Below, in pieces: positions 1-10,860 of a DNA stretch of 64,000 nt. Each line of letters begins with the position of its first letter. The first letter of the stretch is position 1. The notes beneath the pieces were generated by a model, which was not told where the DNA came from, ran no database searches, and worked only from the letters and a program-made list of their open reading frames with translations. A program made the position numbers and the translations under genes. The stretch covers positions 34,451,596-34,515,595 of the forward strand of contig OZ024935.1 in assembly GCA_964017235.1 (NCBI GenBank). Reading direction: 5' to 3'. The DNA comes from Sabellastarte sp. h YS-2021. Taxonomy: Eukaryota > Annelida > Polychaeta > Sabellida > Sabellidae.

Positions 1-78
1 GTGGCAGGTTAGCTGTATGATTCAGATAAAACATTAAAGGCTTGTTTTATCTTCTCTTCATGTCTTTGCCTGTTTTTT

Positions 79-860
79 ACCCCAAAACCTTTAAGGGCTG
101 TGTGGGGATTGGTTGTACCCATGGCGCCCAGATGGCCGGGTGGCAGGAAGAGGTTTGTCTGGGCTGTATCTCAGAAACTATAAGGTGTAGGAAGTTGAAA
201 ATTGGTAGGGACATTGGTTGGGGGTTTAGGTGTGCAACGTCATTGGTTGACCTTGATATGACTTTGCTGTAGTGACCTTCACCTTTAAAATGTTGTCCGG
301 GCTATATCTCAGACACTGTAATGTTTAGGAAGTTGAAACTTGGTAGGGACATTGGTTGAGGGTGTATTTGTGCAACGTCATGGTGTGACCTTGATTTGAC
401 TTTGCTGTGGTGACCTTGACCTTTAAAATCTTGTCCAGGTTATATCTTGGGAACCATAAGGTGTGGGAAGCGGATACTTTGTAGGGACATTCGGTAGGGA
501 GTGTAGGTTTCAAGTGTCATGGCGTGACCTTGATTGGACCTTTGACCTTGCTGTAGTGACCTTAACCATTAAAATCTGTCCAGACTTTATCTTGGAATAT
601 GTAAGGTGTAGAAGGTTGATATTTGGTATGGACATAAGTTAGGAGTTTAGGTATGTAATCTCATGGTGTGACCTTGATTTGACCTTGCTGTAGTAACTTT
701 GTACTTGAAAATCTTGTCCAGGCTATATCTCGGAAACCGTAAGGTGTAGGGAGTTGATATTTGTCACGGACATTGGTTCGATGGTGTAGGTAAGCAACAA
801 CATAGTGTAATGCCGACCTTAACCGGTATCTAGGAGTCTGTTTCTTTATACGCAATGCAT
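79..860 (+). repeat. Tandem-core element with terminal palindrome (family P, copy 1)
   Basis: A near-palindrome with TACCCC at 79 and TTAAGGGCTG at 91-100 is followed by about five diverged units of about 140 bp. The unit landmark (TATATCTCRGAAACCGTAAGG and variants) recurs near 159, 299, 435, 581 and 718. Every unit carries TGACCTTGA-type words, which are AGGTCA half-sites on the other strand. Related copies lie at 25998-26735 (same orientation), 49480-50955 and 57855-59460 (both reversed). The layout of hairpin end, short linker and tandem core resembles the bivalve pearl elements, which are thought to be Helitron-like. That assignment is inference; the repeat itself is plain. The far end fades into unrecognised sequence. 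Confidence 0.8.
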
Positions 861-1764
861 GGCTCACATTGCTGGACAATATAAGAAATGTTGGAAATAT
901 TATCAAATATTTAATAAAATACCTTGATAATGGTTTAAAATGATATATTTTAGCTTTAAAATATTTCACATTTCTTTGCATTTATAATTATGGTTCATCC
1001 AAAAACACATATTTCAGCTATTAATTCATTCAGACATAAAAATGGACATAAACCAAAACAAAAATCCACAGAAATGTGTAATGTTAAAAATCTTCACTTG
1101 AAGCTTGGAAAGCAAGAGTCTGCCTCATTTCAACATTTGACCCTAGAATTGTTTTTGCTATGTCATGGCATGAACCCATCTCTGGACACTCACTGCTGTA
1201 CTGTACAAAATGTACTTTGATAAGATGTACTTAAATGTCTTAGATGTCAGTTTTGTTCATGTTTCAACTTTGTTTCTGCTATACTTCAATATATTTATTT
1301 CTAACTTTATGAAACAAGTAATAATGAAAAGTGCTAGTGTTTGTAAATAACATTTAAGTGTGGATTAGGTTTAGTTTTTATGAGCAGATGAGTTCTTTTT
1401 CTTTTGGCATTTTTATGTCTGCTGACTTGTCTGTAAGCTGCCATTATGGCATCACTCTGCGGCGTATGCATCCACGTCGGCATGAACAACGTCTCCTCCA
1501 AAAGTACAAGGCCCAGAGACATGCTGTTTTTTTTTTTAAAAAAAAGATACCTTATCTATCGAGGATGATAAATTGTTCAAGGCATGCAGATCTGTTTGTT
1601 CGTCTGTTTCCCAGAAGCATTAAAAGTGAGGTATCCCCACCCAAAGTGTGAAAATTTCAACACTTTATCACACTTTTCTCATTGACTATTTAAGAGATTT
1701 CTCTCTTTTCCTGCATATATGTTCTAGGCCACAAGTAGATTCCCTTGTGTGAGTATCGGTCCTG
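861..1764. other. Unassigned AT-rich spacer
   Basis: About 900 bases without a recognisable gene or repeat family. Two short open frames (990-1220 and 1358-1651) have no domain, no coding-like composition and no splice context that I can support. A short A/T homopolymer run lies near 1527-1545. Confidence 0.4.
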
Positions 1765-2795
1765 GATCTTTCTCAGTTTTTTTATGAATAATTTCAATGC
1801 ATGAATATTCATGAAATCATGCACTAAATCACTCATAACTTGAAAAGTATTGCATTCAGAGCGTGTTGTTAAAATATGTTATTCAGCTACTTTTTCCATA
1901 GCTACAACATGATGAGTAACTTGGGTGTCTATCCCAATAGCTCAGTCAGTAATAGCTACTTTCTGACTTTTCAGTACCTTCCATATTGAGTAAAATCACT
2001 TGTAACTTGGAAACTATTGGATTTAGAGAATTTTGTATAAATATGTTATTCACCTACTTTTGGGTCAGCTATAACATAGTAAAATTGCAGCCCTGTAGCT
2101 CATTGCATAGCTGGGCAATAGCTACTTTCAGGTTCTCACTGTTGAGTAAATCAGTTTAAACTCGAAAACTATTGCGTTTAGAGAATTTTGTTTAAATATG
2201 TTATTCACCTACTTTGGGGGCAACTAGGTCCTCAGTGGCCTAGTGGTTAGCAAGTTTGGCATCTAATCATAGGCTGTCACCTCTGTGGGTTCGAGTCCCA
2301 CAAGTGGCAATTCTGAGGACCTGTCCCAATATGACCCTGGCTGTTGAACGGGACGTAAAACCCCAACTTTGACCTTTGGGGGCAACTATAACATAGTGAA
2401 ATTGTAGACCTGTAGCTCATAGCATAGCTAAACAATAGCTGCTTTGAGGTTCTCACTGTTGAGTAAATAGTTGTAACTTAAAAAAATATTGCATTTAGAG
2501 TGTTTTCTTTAAATATGTTATTCACCTACTTTTGGGTCAGCTATAGGATAGTGAAATTGCAGACCTGTAGCTCATAACATAGCTGAGCAATAGCTATTTT
2601 CAGGTCCTCACTGTTGAATGAATGAGTTGTAACTTAAAAACTATTGCATTTAGAGTATTTTGTTTAAATATGTTATTCACCTACTTTTGGGTCAGCTATA
2701 ACATCGTAAAATTGCGGACCTGTAGCTCATTGCATAGCTGACCAAAAGCTACTTTGAGATTCACACTGTTGAGTGAATCAGTTGTAAATAAAATA
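1765..2795. repeat. Tandem array of about 156-bp units
   Basis: Roughly five to six copies. The landmark AAATATGTTATTCACCTAC recurs near 1874 (diverged), 2036, 2193, 2511 and 2666, a period of about 156 bp once the inserted SINE is subtracted. Each unit also carries a CTGTAGCTCAT-type stretch and a CACTGTTGAGTAAAT-type stretch. Copies differ at many positions, so the array is not freshly amplified. I see no coding potential. It stops just before the left end of the older DIRS element. Confidence 0.85.
2227..2374 (+). mobile_element. tRNA-derived SINE (family S1, copy 1), complete
   Basis: The 148-bp body begins GGTCCTCAGTGGCCTAGTGG (A-box-like) and contains a clear pol III B box, GGTTCGAGTCC. 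The first bases, GGTCCTC, pair with GAGGACC about 95 nt later, like a retained tRNA acceptor stem. A tRNA-unrelated tail containing GGGACGTAAAACCCC follows. The body is flanked by an exact 14-bp target duplication, TTTGGGGGCAACTA (2213-2226 and 2375-2388), so this is a LINE-mobilised insertion into one unit of the surrounding tandem array. A second copy lies at 60326-60474 on the minus strand. Confidence 0.9.
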
Positions 2796-2804
2796 AAACT
2801 AATG

Positions 2805-5800
2805 CTTTAATTGCGCTAGAATAGCTTACCATGTGGGACTGAATGCTAACTCGGGAGACCGCAGGACTCCAGCCAACGACCAAGAAAAATGGATGTTTGC
2901 ATTTGACCAAGTCCGTGGTTTAGTATGTACCATAGCAGTGTCGTTTGGTAGTTCGTCCTTCTCTCATTGGCCGCCATCTTAAAAAGCATTTGAAATAAAT
3001 TGACAATATTTTACTGTTTTCTCATGATATACTTGTCGTCGGATACTGAAATTACATCAATTTCTTTATATAGAATCATATTTTTGTGACAAATCACAGA
3101 ACAGATAAGTATATCTTCCATATTTTACAATTTAATCCACTTCTGGGTCAAGTCGTGAAGAAAGAGTTGAACATGACGACTCGTACATGTAGCTTATATA
3201 CAGGATCGGTACCTGTCGAAATAAAATAAAATATTTTGAGGGTTTAGTCCCTATCTGCTACATTATTGAACCATTTAAAGGGTTAAAATATCAATAAAGT
3301 ACAAAATACGAGTGTTTGATGTTGGAGTTTCTTTCCGGAAACTTCCGATTCATCTTTGTTTTGAAAGAAGCATTAGACGACCAACTCGTGTATGTAGATT
3401 ATATACAGGACCTGTACCTGTCGAAATAAAATAAATAATACAATCCATTTCTGCTTCAGTATTTGACCTTTTATAGGGTTTAAATATGAAATAAAGCACA
3501 AATACGAGTCTTTGTTCTCAACGTCTTCTTCTGCACACAGGGTGACGTTAGTTAGGCAATAGCAAGTCCTTTTCCTTGTGCAATAGCAGTCCTTTTCCTT
3601 GTGCAGTTTTATAAGTTATTTTAATCAAAATATCTAGAATATTGTATGTACAATTCTTGGTGAGAAGACATATATTTTATTATGTTATTTAATGCACTCT
3701 TTCAGTTCAGGAAGTGTCATTCTTTTGCATTGTCCTCCTAATTTGCTTCAATGGGGTTCCCCTTTTAACTTATTCTCTGCACTAGTTCAGAGTTTCGAAC
3801 CCTAATCCTGGCTAAGTCAGTCTTTGACTTTGGAAGGGAGGTGGACCAGATCTCCCTTCCAATATGATGCCTGGTTTAATTTCCGATTGCATCCGATCAC
3901 TCAGATGGTTGGATCCACAATCCGACCATGACTCCAAGCACTCGGATCCTGAATCCAATCAAGCGGATGGTCGGATCCAACTTGTAACTTTACTTGCATA
4001 ATCACCCAGAGTGTTCAATCCGACCATGGCTCCAAGCACTCGGATCCTGAATCCAATCACTCAGATGGTCGGACCCAATTTGCAGGTTACTGGAATAATC
4101 TCCCAGCACTCGGATCATCAATCCGTTTACTCAGATCCTCAATCCGATCACTTGGAACGACCTCAAGGGGTGTGTTCCTCTAAAGCCTCAACAGGCTCCT
4201 GCTGAACATGACCAGCAACAGGGAGGTAGATATGTCTGACCTCCCTTCATAGCATACAGAAGTAGACCTTCGGCATGTTCTTCCTTTTCCTGACCCAGGA
4301 AAACTTTGCCTAGGTCCTCTTCTACCTTGCTGGTCCTGGGTGACGAAAGGCCAACAGGAGCTCAGGCCAAGAGGCCCTTTAGCTATGCTCCCTCAAGTCC
4401 ATACCTCAAATAATCTTTGAGAAATTTGAATAGGACTCCCTGGCCTCTAATTTAAGGGTAAATTTATCAACAGCAAATTATTACAAGGTGAGACAACCTT
4501 GTTTTTTGAGGACAATCTTCAGGAGCTCAAATATAGATTTTGCCAAGATCTGTATCTCTCCTAAACCCTCTGGAGCCCCTATGGGCAAATTCCCCTACAA
4601 GTTTTGAAGGAACTTGAACACCAACTAGGCAGAACCTCTCTACCTTCATTCCACAGCTACTTTTACAAGACTACTTCCTCCTGTAACACTCTTTGGGTAG
4701 TAAAGTGTCACACTATTAAGGCCGCCCTTAGAGGGTTTAAAGTCAGATTCAGAAGGGTGCCTAATCCATATCCTGCCTAAACAATCTGTAGCCCATATCC
4801 TCCAGAGGGAATTGTATACAATAGGCAAAGTCTGGCCTGCTAGGACGCGGGGCCAACATGACCCTCCTTCAATCACATCTAGGGGATTCTAGATATCAAG
4901 AACTCGGGAATTCGCCCTTTTTGGCCTTCTCCTCTGTTCAAGTCACAATTAGTCAAGGATGGAGAAGACTTCCTCCTTAAGGCACCCCAAAGACCCACAG
5001 GGTTTTTATACCCTATCGAAATTCCCCTTTCGTGTTCCCCACCACAATAGAATGAGGCTCCTACAGGAAACGCTCCTATGGGGGCAAATTCCTCTCAAGC
5101 AGTAACCAATCGTTTTCCTCAGGTAGGGGGAAATCAAACTTAAGAGGCTTCATGGGTCTCTTTCAACCCCATTCAAGGGACTAGGGCGTGGAAACCCCTC
5201 CCCCTATGACCCCTTTCAAGCCTCCCTCAGTCCACCAGTAGGAGGTCGCCTCCATTCTTTCAGAAAAGACTGGCTCTCAAATGTTCAGACGTGTTAAACA
5301 TTACCACCAATGGTTATGTTCTTCCATTCATCTCAAAACCAAATTGGTCAGAGCCCCACTGATTCTATCAGGTTACAAGGCCTTTCAAAAGAACAAGCTA
5401 TCCAGTCTCTTCTGCCAAAGAACGCAATAGAAAGGGTGGAAAATCTAAATCTCTTGGGTTTTACAGTCGCCTGTTTCTAGTACCCAAGCCTCACGAAGGT
5501 GGAGGCCAGTAATAAACCTAAGCAGGCTCAACACCTTCCTACTTGTGGAAAGGTTCAAAATGGAAACACCAGAATCCATCAGGACCTCTGATTCTAGGGG
5601 AATGGGTGTCGTCGATAGGCCTATCAGATGTCTACCTTCACATCTCCATTCTCCCAAACTCAAGGAAGTACCTAAGGTTTTGCCACAGGTCACAAGTTTT
5701 CAGTTCACCTCCCTTCCCTTCGGGCTGGCCATGGCCCCTCAGGTCTTTACAATGATTGTAAAAGAAGTGAAGTTGATGGCCCTGACAAGGGGAATCAGAC

Positions 5801-6292
5801 TTCACCAGTAACCGGATGACTGACTGATAGGGCCCAGTCTCAGGAAGAAGCACAATAAACACTGAGACAGTGGTAGACCTAACCCAACCCATAATAAATC
5901 AAGAGAAGTCCGAACTAAACCTATTCAAGTGTCTTCGCTCGTGGACTATGAATTTCATCTAGATTCAGCCCTTGTAAAACCCTCTCAAGAGAGATGGCTC
6001 AAATTTCAGGATTTGTTCCTACGACTCCAAGTCAAACCTTTTTCAGCACACCTAGAATGGTGGCCGAATCCCACAAACGTGATGAAAGGCACAGACCTTC
6101 ATCCCAAGACCACAGTATCCAACTCTTTACAGACACCTCAAACGAAGGCTGGGGCACTCAATTAGAACAAACCTGTACAAAGGGTCTGTGGTCAGAACGG
6201 GAAGTAAGGCTACACATAAATGTTCTAGAGCTGAAGGCAGTTTCTCTGGCCCTTCAAAGGTTCAAGGACCAGTGTTAAAACCAAACAGTGTC
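2805..6292 (+). mobile_element. Old DIRS-type retroelement, left part (fossil)
   Basis: The left terminal repeat, with the family's CTTACCATGTGGGACTGAA core, lies near 2815-2840. It is followed by a 5' leader, a gag-like region (about 4200-5200), reverse transcriptase remnants (about 5230-5950) and the start of RNase H (to about 6290). The copy is old and badly broken, with many interruptions. It is split by a younger relative (6293-12596), and its continuation lies at 12597-12784. The leader contains a twofold repeat of about 190 bp (about 3130-3520), and the region near 3890-4160 repeats a CACTCGGATC-type word. DIRS elements are tyrosine-recombinase retrotransposons. Confidence 0.85.
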
Positions 6293-6310
6293 ATTTTATT
6301 GCGCTACAAT

Positions 6311-6454
6311 AGCTTACCATGTGGGACTGAATGCTTTACTGGTTGCCGCGAGGCACAGACGACCAACGCTCGAGAAAAACAAGCATGTAGTTGGTTCGGC
6401 CTCATAGGTTGTCGTGACGTCATCACTTCCTGTGTATCAGCCTCCTTTTCGTTG
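6311..6454 (+). repeat. DIRS-A left inverted terminal repeat
   Basis: These 144 bp are repeated in reverse complement at 12412-12555. The outermost bases of the element (6293-6310 on the left, 12556-12596 on the right) are not copies of each other, as is usual for DIRS1-group ends. The repeat contains a palindromic TGACGTCA (CRE-like) word near 6415 that may serve transcription. That role is inference. Confidence 0.9.
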
Positions 6455-6713
6455 GTCGCCGCCATATTGGATGCTCTGCTAAGTCTTCAAAGCTGTTTTC
6501 TATTATATCTCTGGATATATTGTTTGTCATTCGTCCATAATTCGGCTTTTCCCTTATTTAGCAGTATAGAATCTTATACCCAATTTTCAGCACTTCCGGT
6601 GCTTTATTTTGTCAGTTTTAACGTCTTCTTCTTCACGTGTTGTGTGCTCGCCACTACACTAGTACTGCTCGAATCTACGGTTCGGAGTATTTCATATTTT
6701 ATTGCATTAAAAC

Positions 6714-8804
6714 ATGGCCACTGCCCACCAGTCTTCTAAAGATAAACCCAGATCCAGCAAATGCAATCATTTCTGTCAGCCGTTCGACAGTCATGGCTAT
6801 TGTCCCTCCTGCAGAGATGCTGGGAAGGGCGATGATCTGTGTGTTACAAAAGCTGGTACTTGTCAAATCTGTGCGTCTTTCACAGACGAACAGTCCACTA
6901 AAATTGCTAACAGAAGACGATACAAGAAAAAACATCCCACTTCACAGGCTTCGGACAAAGATCGGGACGAGGTTCTTGGCGATTCTTTTGAATCGTTTTC
7001 TGGATCGCAAGCCGAGCTTGAGGCTGCGGCCGATCATTTGTTTACTTCACCTCCACGTCCCAGACCCTTATCTTTCGATCCTTTGCCTCTTACTACACCA
7101 GGGCGTACTGTTCCTCCCACGCCCAGTACAGCCTTACATCATAAAGTCCATTCTTCTGTAGAGAAGGCTCTGGACCACAAATTTGATCAGAAATTGGGTG
7201 CTTTTCAAGCCAACATCTATGATGCCCTTAAATCTATGCGTGACGATTTCCTAAAATCTCAACAAGGGCTAGCTGATAAGCTCGCCTCTTCGGCTGTTCG
7301 CACCGAACCTCAGACCTCTGTCAGTGCTTCAGAACCCATGGATATTGAATATGGCCCTTCTCTTCCTCCTCGCCTTCAGGCCGAGCAAGGTTCGGACGTT
7401 CGTCCTAGCTCTTCCGAACATACACAGTCTGTTCGTCCCAAGACGTCCTCTCACAAGGTTAGCCATGCTCCAATCTCAGGTTCGGGATCTGATTCCGATC
7501 ATGATCGCCCCTCATATCCTAGACCAAAAAAGCACTCTGACAAGTCTAAACATAAATCAAGGTCCACATATTTGCCCTCATCGTCAGGGGAGGATCAGTC
7601 CCCTAGACGTAGACACAGGTCTCCCAAGCCCCAGAGAATGGCCTCTGATGATCAGGAACATCCTCAAATTGACCTTGATCCGCCCTACTATAGGGATGTA
7701 GCTTTGGCTGACATCCCAAATCAATATGCGGAGGAGGTAGATACTTTTCGACGTATCCTCAAATTACCTGATCCGAGGGACTCAGTCCCCAGACCTGCTA
7801 CTGCTATCATAGGTATCGATGACGAGGTGGCCGTCCAGGAGCTGAGACCTACGGGTCCATCAGCTATGTTGCCCCTCAACTCTGGTATAAGAGATGCCTT
7901 TGACAAATTCAACAATGACCTTATGGCTGCAAACCTGGCAGAGGGCAAATACCCAAAGCCCCCCCCTTCCACTTCTAAGTGGTACAAGGTTGGACAACCT
8001 TGCTTTTCGGAGAAACTCCAAGAATTAAATGCAGACTTTGCTAAGATCTGTATTTCTCCTAAACCTTCGGGGGCCCCTTTAGGCAAGGTCCCACTCTCTG
8101 TCCTCAAGGACTTAGAACAACAGGCAAGGTACAATTTAACCACGTTGAATTTCACGACCACTTTTGCCAAGACATCCTCCTCCTGCAACTCCACCATGAG
8201 GAGGTGTCGTTATGGACTAAAAGAGACCTTCAAGAAGGTCAAGTCCCAGGTCAGGAAAGGTGCCGACCCTGAAAAAGCAGTAAAACGTGGTTATGATGAG
8301 GCCTATGACTACTTTGATCTCTGGGAGAAGACCCTCACTATTCAACATAAGGCCATAACCTGCCTGAGCAAATCCCTTGCCCATATTTTACAAAGGGAAC
8401 TTTACACAATGGCAACTTCCGGCTTGCTTAGACGCGAAGCCGAAATGTCCCATCTGCAGCCACAATTAGGGGAAACCAGACGTCAAGAGCTCAGGAATTC
8501 CTCTCTCTGGACTCGTTCCCTGTTCAACTCCCAGTCAGTGAAGGAAGGCGAGGACTTCCTTCTCAAAAAAGACACCTCAAAAGATACTCAGGGTTTCGGA
8601 CCCTACCAAAATAAGCCCTTTCGTGGTTCCCACCACAATAAGAGAAGAGGCTCCTACAGGAAACGCCCCTTTGGGGGCAATTCATCCCAAAGCAGCAACT
8701 ATTCGTTTCCCTCTTCTAGAGGAAAACCAAACTTCAGAGGCTCCAGGGGTCGTTTTCGACCCCACAACAGAGGAAAAGGGCGTGGAAACCCCTCTTCCCA
8801 ATGA
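6714..8804 (+). CDS. DIRS-A gag-like protein
   Basis: A 696-residue open frame, the first in the element. Its N-terminus carries closely spaced Cys/His (CNHFCQPF, CPSCRDAG, CQICASF), suggesting a zinc-binding head. A long Ser/Pro/Lys-rich linker follows, then a conserved central block (around PPYYRDVALADIPNQY), and a basic C-terminus rich in Gly, Arg and Ser. This layout is typical of the first protein of DIRS elements, thought to package the element RNA. Assignment as gag-like rests on position and composition rather than a diagnostic motif. The frame overlaps the start of the reverse transcriptase frame by about 180 bp. Diverged relatives occur in the copies at 38432-44162 and 31920-35590. 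Confidence 0.8.
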   Translation: MATAHQSSKDKPRSSKCNHFCQPFDSHGYCPSCRDAGKGDDLCVTKAGTCQICASFTDEQSTKIANRRRYKKKHPTSQASDKDRDEVLGDSFESFSGSQAELEAAADHLFTSPPRPRPLSFDPLPLTTPGRTVPPTPSTALHHKVHSSVEKALDHKFDQKLGAFQANIYDALKSMRDDFLKSQQGLADKLASSAVRTEPQTSVSASEPMDIEYGPSLPPRLQAEQGSDVRPSSSEHTQSVRPKTSSHKVSHAPISGSGSDSDHDRPSYPRPKKHSDKSKHKSRSTYLPSSSGEDQSPRRRHRSPKPQRMASDDQEHPQIDLDPPYYRDVALADIPNQYAEEVDTFRRILKLPDPRDSVPRPATAIIGIDDEVAVQELRPTGPSAMLPLNSGIRDAFDKFNNDLMAANLAEGKYPKPPPSTSKWYKVGQPCFSEKLQELNADFAKICISPKPSGAPLGKVPLSVLKDLEQQARYNLTTLNFTTTFAKTSSSCNSTMRRCRYGLKETFKKVKSQVRKGADPEKAVKRGYDEAYDYFDLWEKTLTIQHKAITCLSKSLAHILQRELYTMATSGLLRREAEMSHLQPQLGETRRQELRNSSLWTRSLFNSQSVKEGEDFLLKKDTSKDTQGFGPYQNKPFRGSHHNKRRGSYRKRPFGGNSSQSSNYSFPSSRGKPNFRGSRGRFRPHNRGKGRGNPSSQ

Positions 8805-10860
8805 CTCCTATCAAGCCTCAATCAATCCACCAGTAGGAGGTCGCCTCCGTTCTTTCAGGAGAGACTGGCACGCAAACAATTGCTCAGCCAACGTGTTAAA
8901 TATCATCACCAATGGCTACGTTCTGCCATTCCTCTCAAGGCCAAACTTGATAAGATTTCCTCTGATTGTGTCAGAGTACAAGGCCCCTCAAAAAGACCAA
9001 GCCTTGGCCGATTGCATCCAGTCTCTCCTGTTAAAGAACGCTATCGAAAGGGTGGAAAATGTAAAATCTCTCGGGTTTTACAGTCGCCTGTTTCTTGTAC
9101 CCAAACCTCACCAAAGGTGGAGGCCAGTAATAGACCTAAGCAGGCTCAACACTTTTCTACACGTAGAAAAGTTCAAAATGGAAACGCCAGAGTCCATCAG
9201 GACTTCTCTGATTCCAGGGGAATGGGTAGCGTCAATAGATCTGTCGGACGCTTACCTCCACATCCCCATCCATCCAAACTCAAGGAAGTACCTAAGATTT
9301 TGCCACAGGTCACAGGTGTTCCAGTTCACCTCGCTCCCATTCGGACTAGCCACAGCCCCCCAGGTATTCACCATGGTCGTAAAAGAAGTGAAACTCATGG
9401 CCCTCAGCAGAGGACTCAGACTTCACCAATACCTGGACGACTGGCTGATCAGGTCTCAGTCCCAGGAGGAAGCATTAGTGAACACTCGGGCAGTGGTAGA
9501 TCTCACCCAGTCCTTGGGATGGATCATAAACCAAGAGAAATCAGAACTGAAACCAACTCAGGTGTTCTCGTTCGTGGGCTACGAATACCACCTAGATTCA
9601 GCCCTTGTAAAACCCACTCAAGAGAGATGGCTCAAACTTCAGGATTTGATCCTACGACTCAAGTCGAAACATGTTTTGACTGCAAGATGTTTGATGTCTC
9701 TAATTGGGTTGCTAGCCTCAACGGAGAAGATGGTCCCGGAGGGACGCCTTCACATGAGACCGTTTCAGTTTCACCTGAAAGAGCACTGGAAATTTCCTCA
9801 GTCGCTGGACAGCCTCCTTCCCTGGACAGAAGTCATTTCTGCTCATCTGGACTGGTGGCAGAATCCTACAAATGTGATGAGAGGCGCAGACCTTCATCCC
9901 AAAGACCACAGTATCCAACTCTTTACCGACGCCTCAAACGTAGGTTGGGGCGCTCACTTAGATCAAAGTTCCACCAAGGGTCTGTGGTCTCCCCAGGAAA
10001 AAGGACTTCACATAAACGTCCTAGAATTAAAAGCTGTCTCTCTGGCTCTCAGACACTTCAAAGACCAGTGTCAGGACCAAACAGTGCTAGTTGCCACGGA
10101 CAACTCAACTGTGGTAGCCTACATAAACAAACAAGGGGGAACACACTCGGCGGAGATGTGCGCACTCCTGTGGAAACTCATGACCTGGTGCCACCACTAT
10201 CACATAACCTTGAAAGCCAGGCACATTCCAGGGTGCCTGAATGTGATGGCCGACCTACTTTCCAGGTCGAACCAGGTCCAGTCGACCGAATGGTCACTCC
10301 ATCCACAGGTGTTCAAACGGATCTGCCTAAAGTGGTTCACTCCCCACGTGGACCTTTTTGCCACTTATCTGAACCACAAGCTCCCTCTGTACGTGTCTCC
10401 TATCCCAGACCCCCAGGCCTGGGACATAGATGCTCTAAACATAGACTGGACGGGTCTCACTGCTTATGCTTACCCTCCAACGGCTCTCCTTCACAGGGTG
10501 ATCCAAAAAATCAGGCAGTGCACCTGCCTGATCATTCTAATAGCCCCAGGCTGGCCAGGGATGCCCTGGTTTTGGGACCTAGTGCAGCTCTCAACAGAGA
10601 TCCCTCTGCAACTCCCGGTGTCGACAACACTCCTCAAGCAGTCCCACAACTTCGTGTTCCACAGCTCCCCGCAGCACCTCAACCTCCACGCCTGGTCTCT
10701 AGGAGTGGACAACTCCAAGAACAAGGCTTCTCTGTGGAAGTGGCAGAGAGAATTGCTGCACCTCAGCGGTCTTCAACAAGGAACATCTACAAATCAAAGT
10801 GGGCCCTATTTGAAAAATGGTGCAGAGATAATTCGGTGGATTTCTCCTCACCATCTGTGA
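8623..10860 (+). CDS. DIRS-A reverse transcriptase / RNase H / methyltransferase-like protein
   Basis: A 745-residue open frame. Reading from the N-terminus there is: a reverse transcriptase with PVIDLSRLN, SIDLSDAYLHIPI, FTSLPFGLATAP and the catalytic-loop YLDDWL; an RNase H with LFTDASNVGWG, LELKAVSLAL and ATDNSTVVAYIN; and a C-terminal block with DLFAT and APGWPGMPWFWDL, matching the methyltransferase-like domain known in DIRS1-group polyproteins. Its job would be copying element RNA into DNA. The true start cannot be fixed from sequence, because the frame opens inside the gag-like frame. A second open frame overlaps it for about 2 kb, as known in Dictyostelium DIRS-1. Confidence 0.9.
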   Translation: MVPTTIREEAPTGNAPLGAIHPKAATIRFPLLEENQTSEAPGVVFDPTTEEKGVETPLPNDSYQASINPPVGGRLRSFRRDWHANNCSANVLNIITNGYVLPFLSRPNLIRFPLIVSEYKAPQKDQALADCIQSLLLKNAIERVENVKSLGFYSRLFLVPKPHQRWRPVIDLSRLNTFLHVEKFKMETPESIRTSLIPGEWVASIDLSDAYLHIPIHPNSRKYLRFCHRSQVFQFTSLPFGLATAPQVFTMVVKEVKLMALSRGLRLHQYLDDWLIRSQSQEEALVNTRAVVDLTQSLGWIINQEKSELKPTQVFSFVGYEYHLDSALVKPTQERWLKLQDLILRLKSKHVLTARCLMSLIGLLASTEKMVPEGRLHMRPFQFHLKEHWKFPQSLDSLLPWTEVISAHLDWWQNPTNVMRGADLHPKDHSIQLFTDASNVGWGAHLDQSSTKGLWSPQEKGLHINVLELKAVSLALRHFKDQCQDQTVLVATDNSTVVAYINKQGGTHSAEMCALLWKLMTWCHHYHITLKARHIPGCLNVMADLLSRSNQVQSTEWSLHPQVFKRICLKWFTPHVDLFATYLNHKLPLYVSPIPDPQAWDIDALNIDWTGLTAYAYPPTALLHRVIQKIRQCTCLIILIAPGWPGMPWFWDLVQLSTEIPLQLPVSTTLLKQSHNFVFHSSPQHLNLHAWSLGVDNSKNKASLWKWQRELLHLSGLQQGTSTNQSGPYLKNGAEIIRWISPHHL

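Noticed and set aside
990-1651. Two open frames on the plus strand
   Set aside because: Short, no recognisable domain, AT-rich spacer, no splice or neighbour support.
2227-2325. Possible functional tRNA gene (A and B boxes, acceptor-like stem)
   Set aside because: The body has a non-tRNA tail, a target duplication and a second dispersed copy, so it is a SINE.
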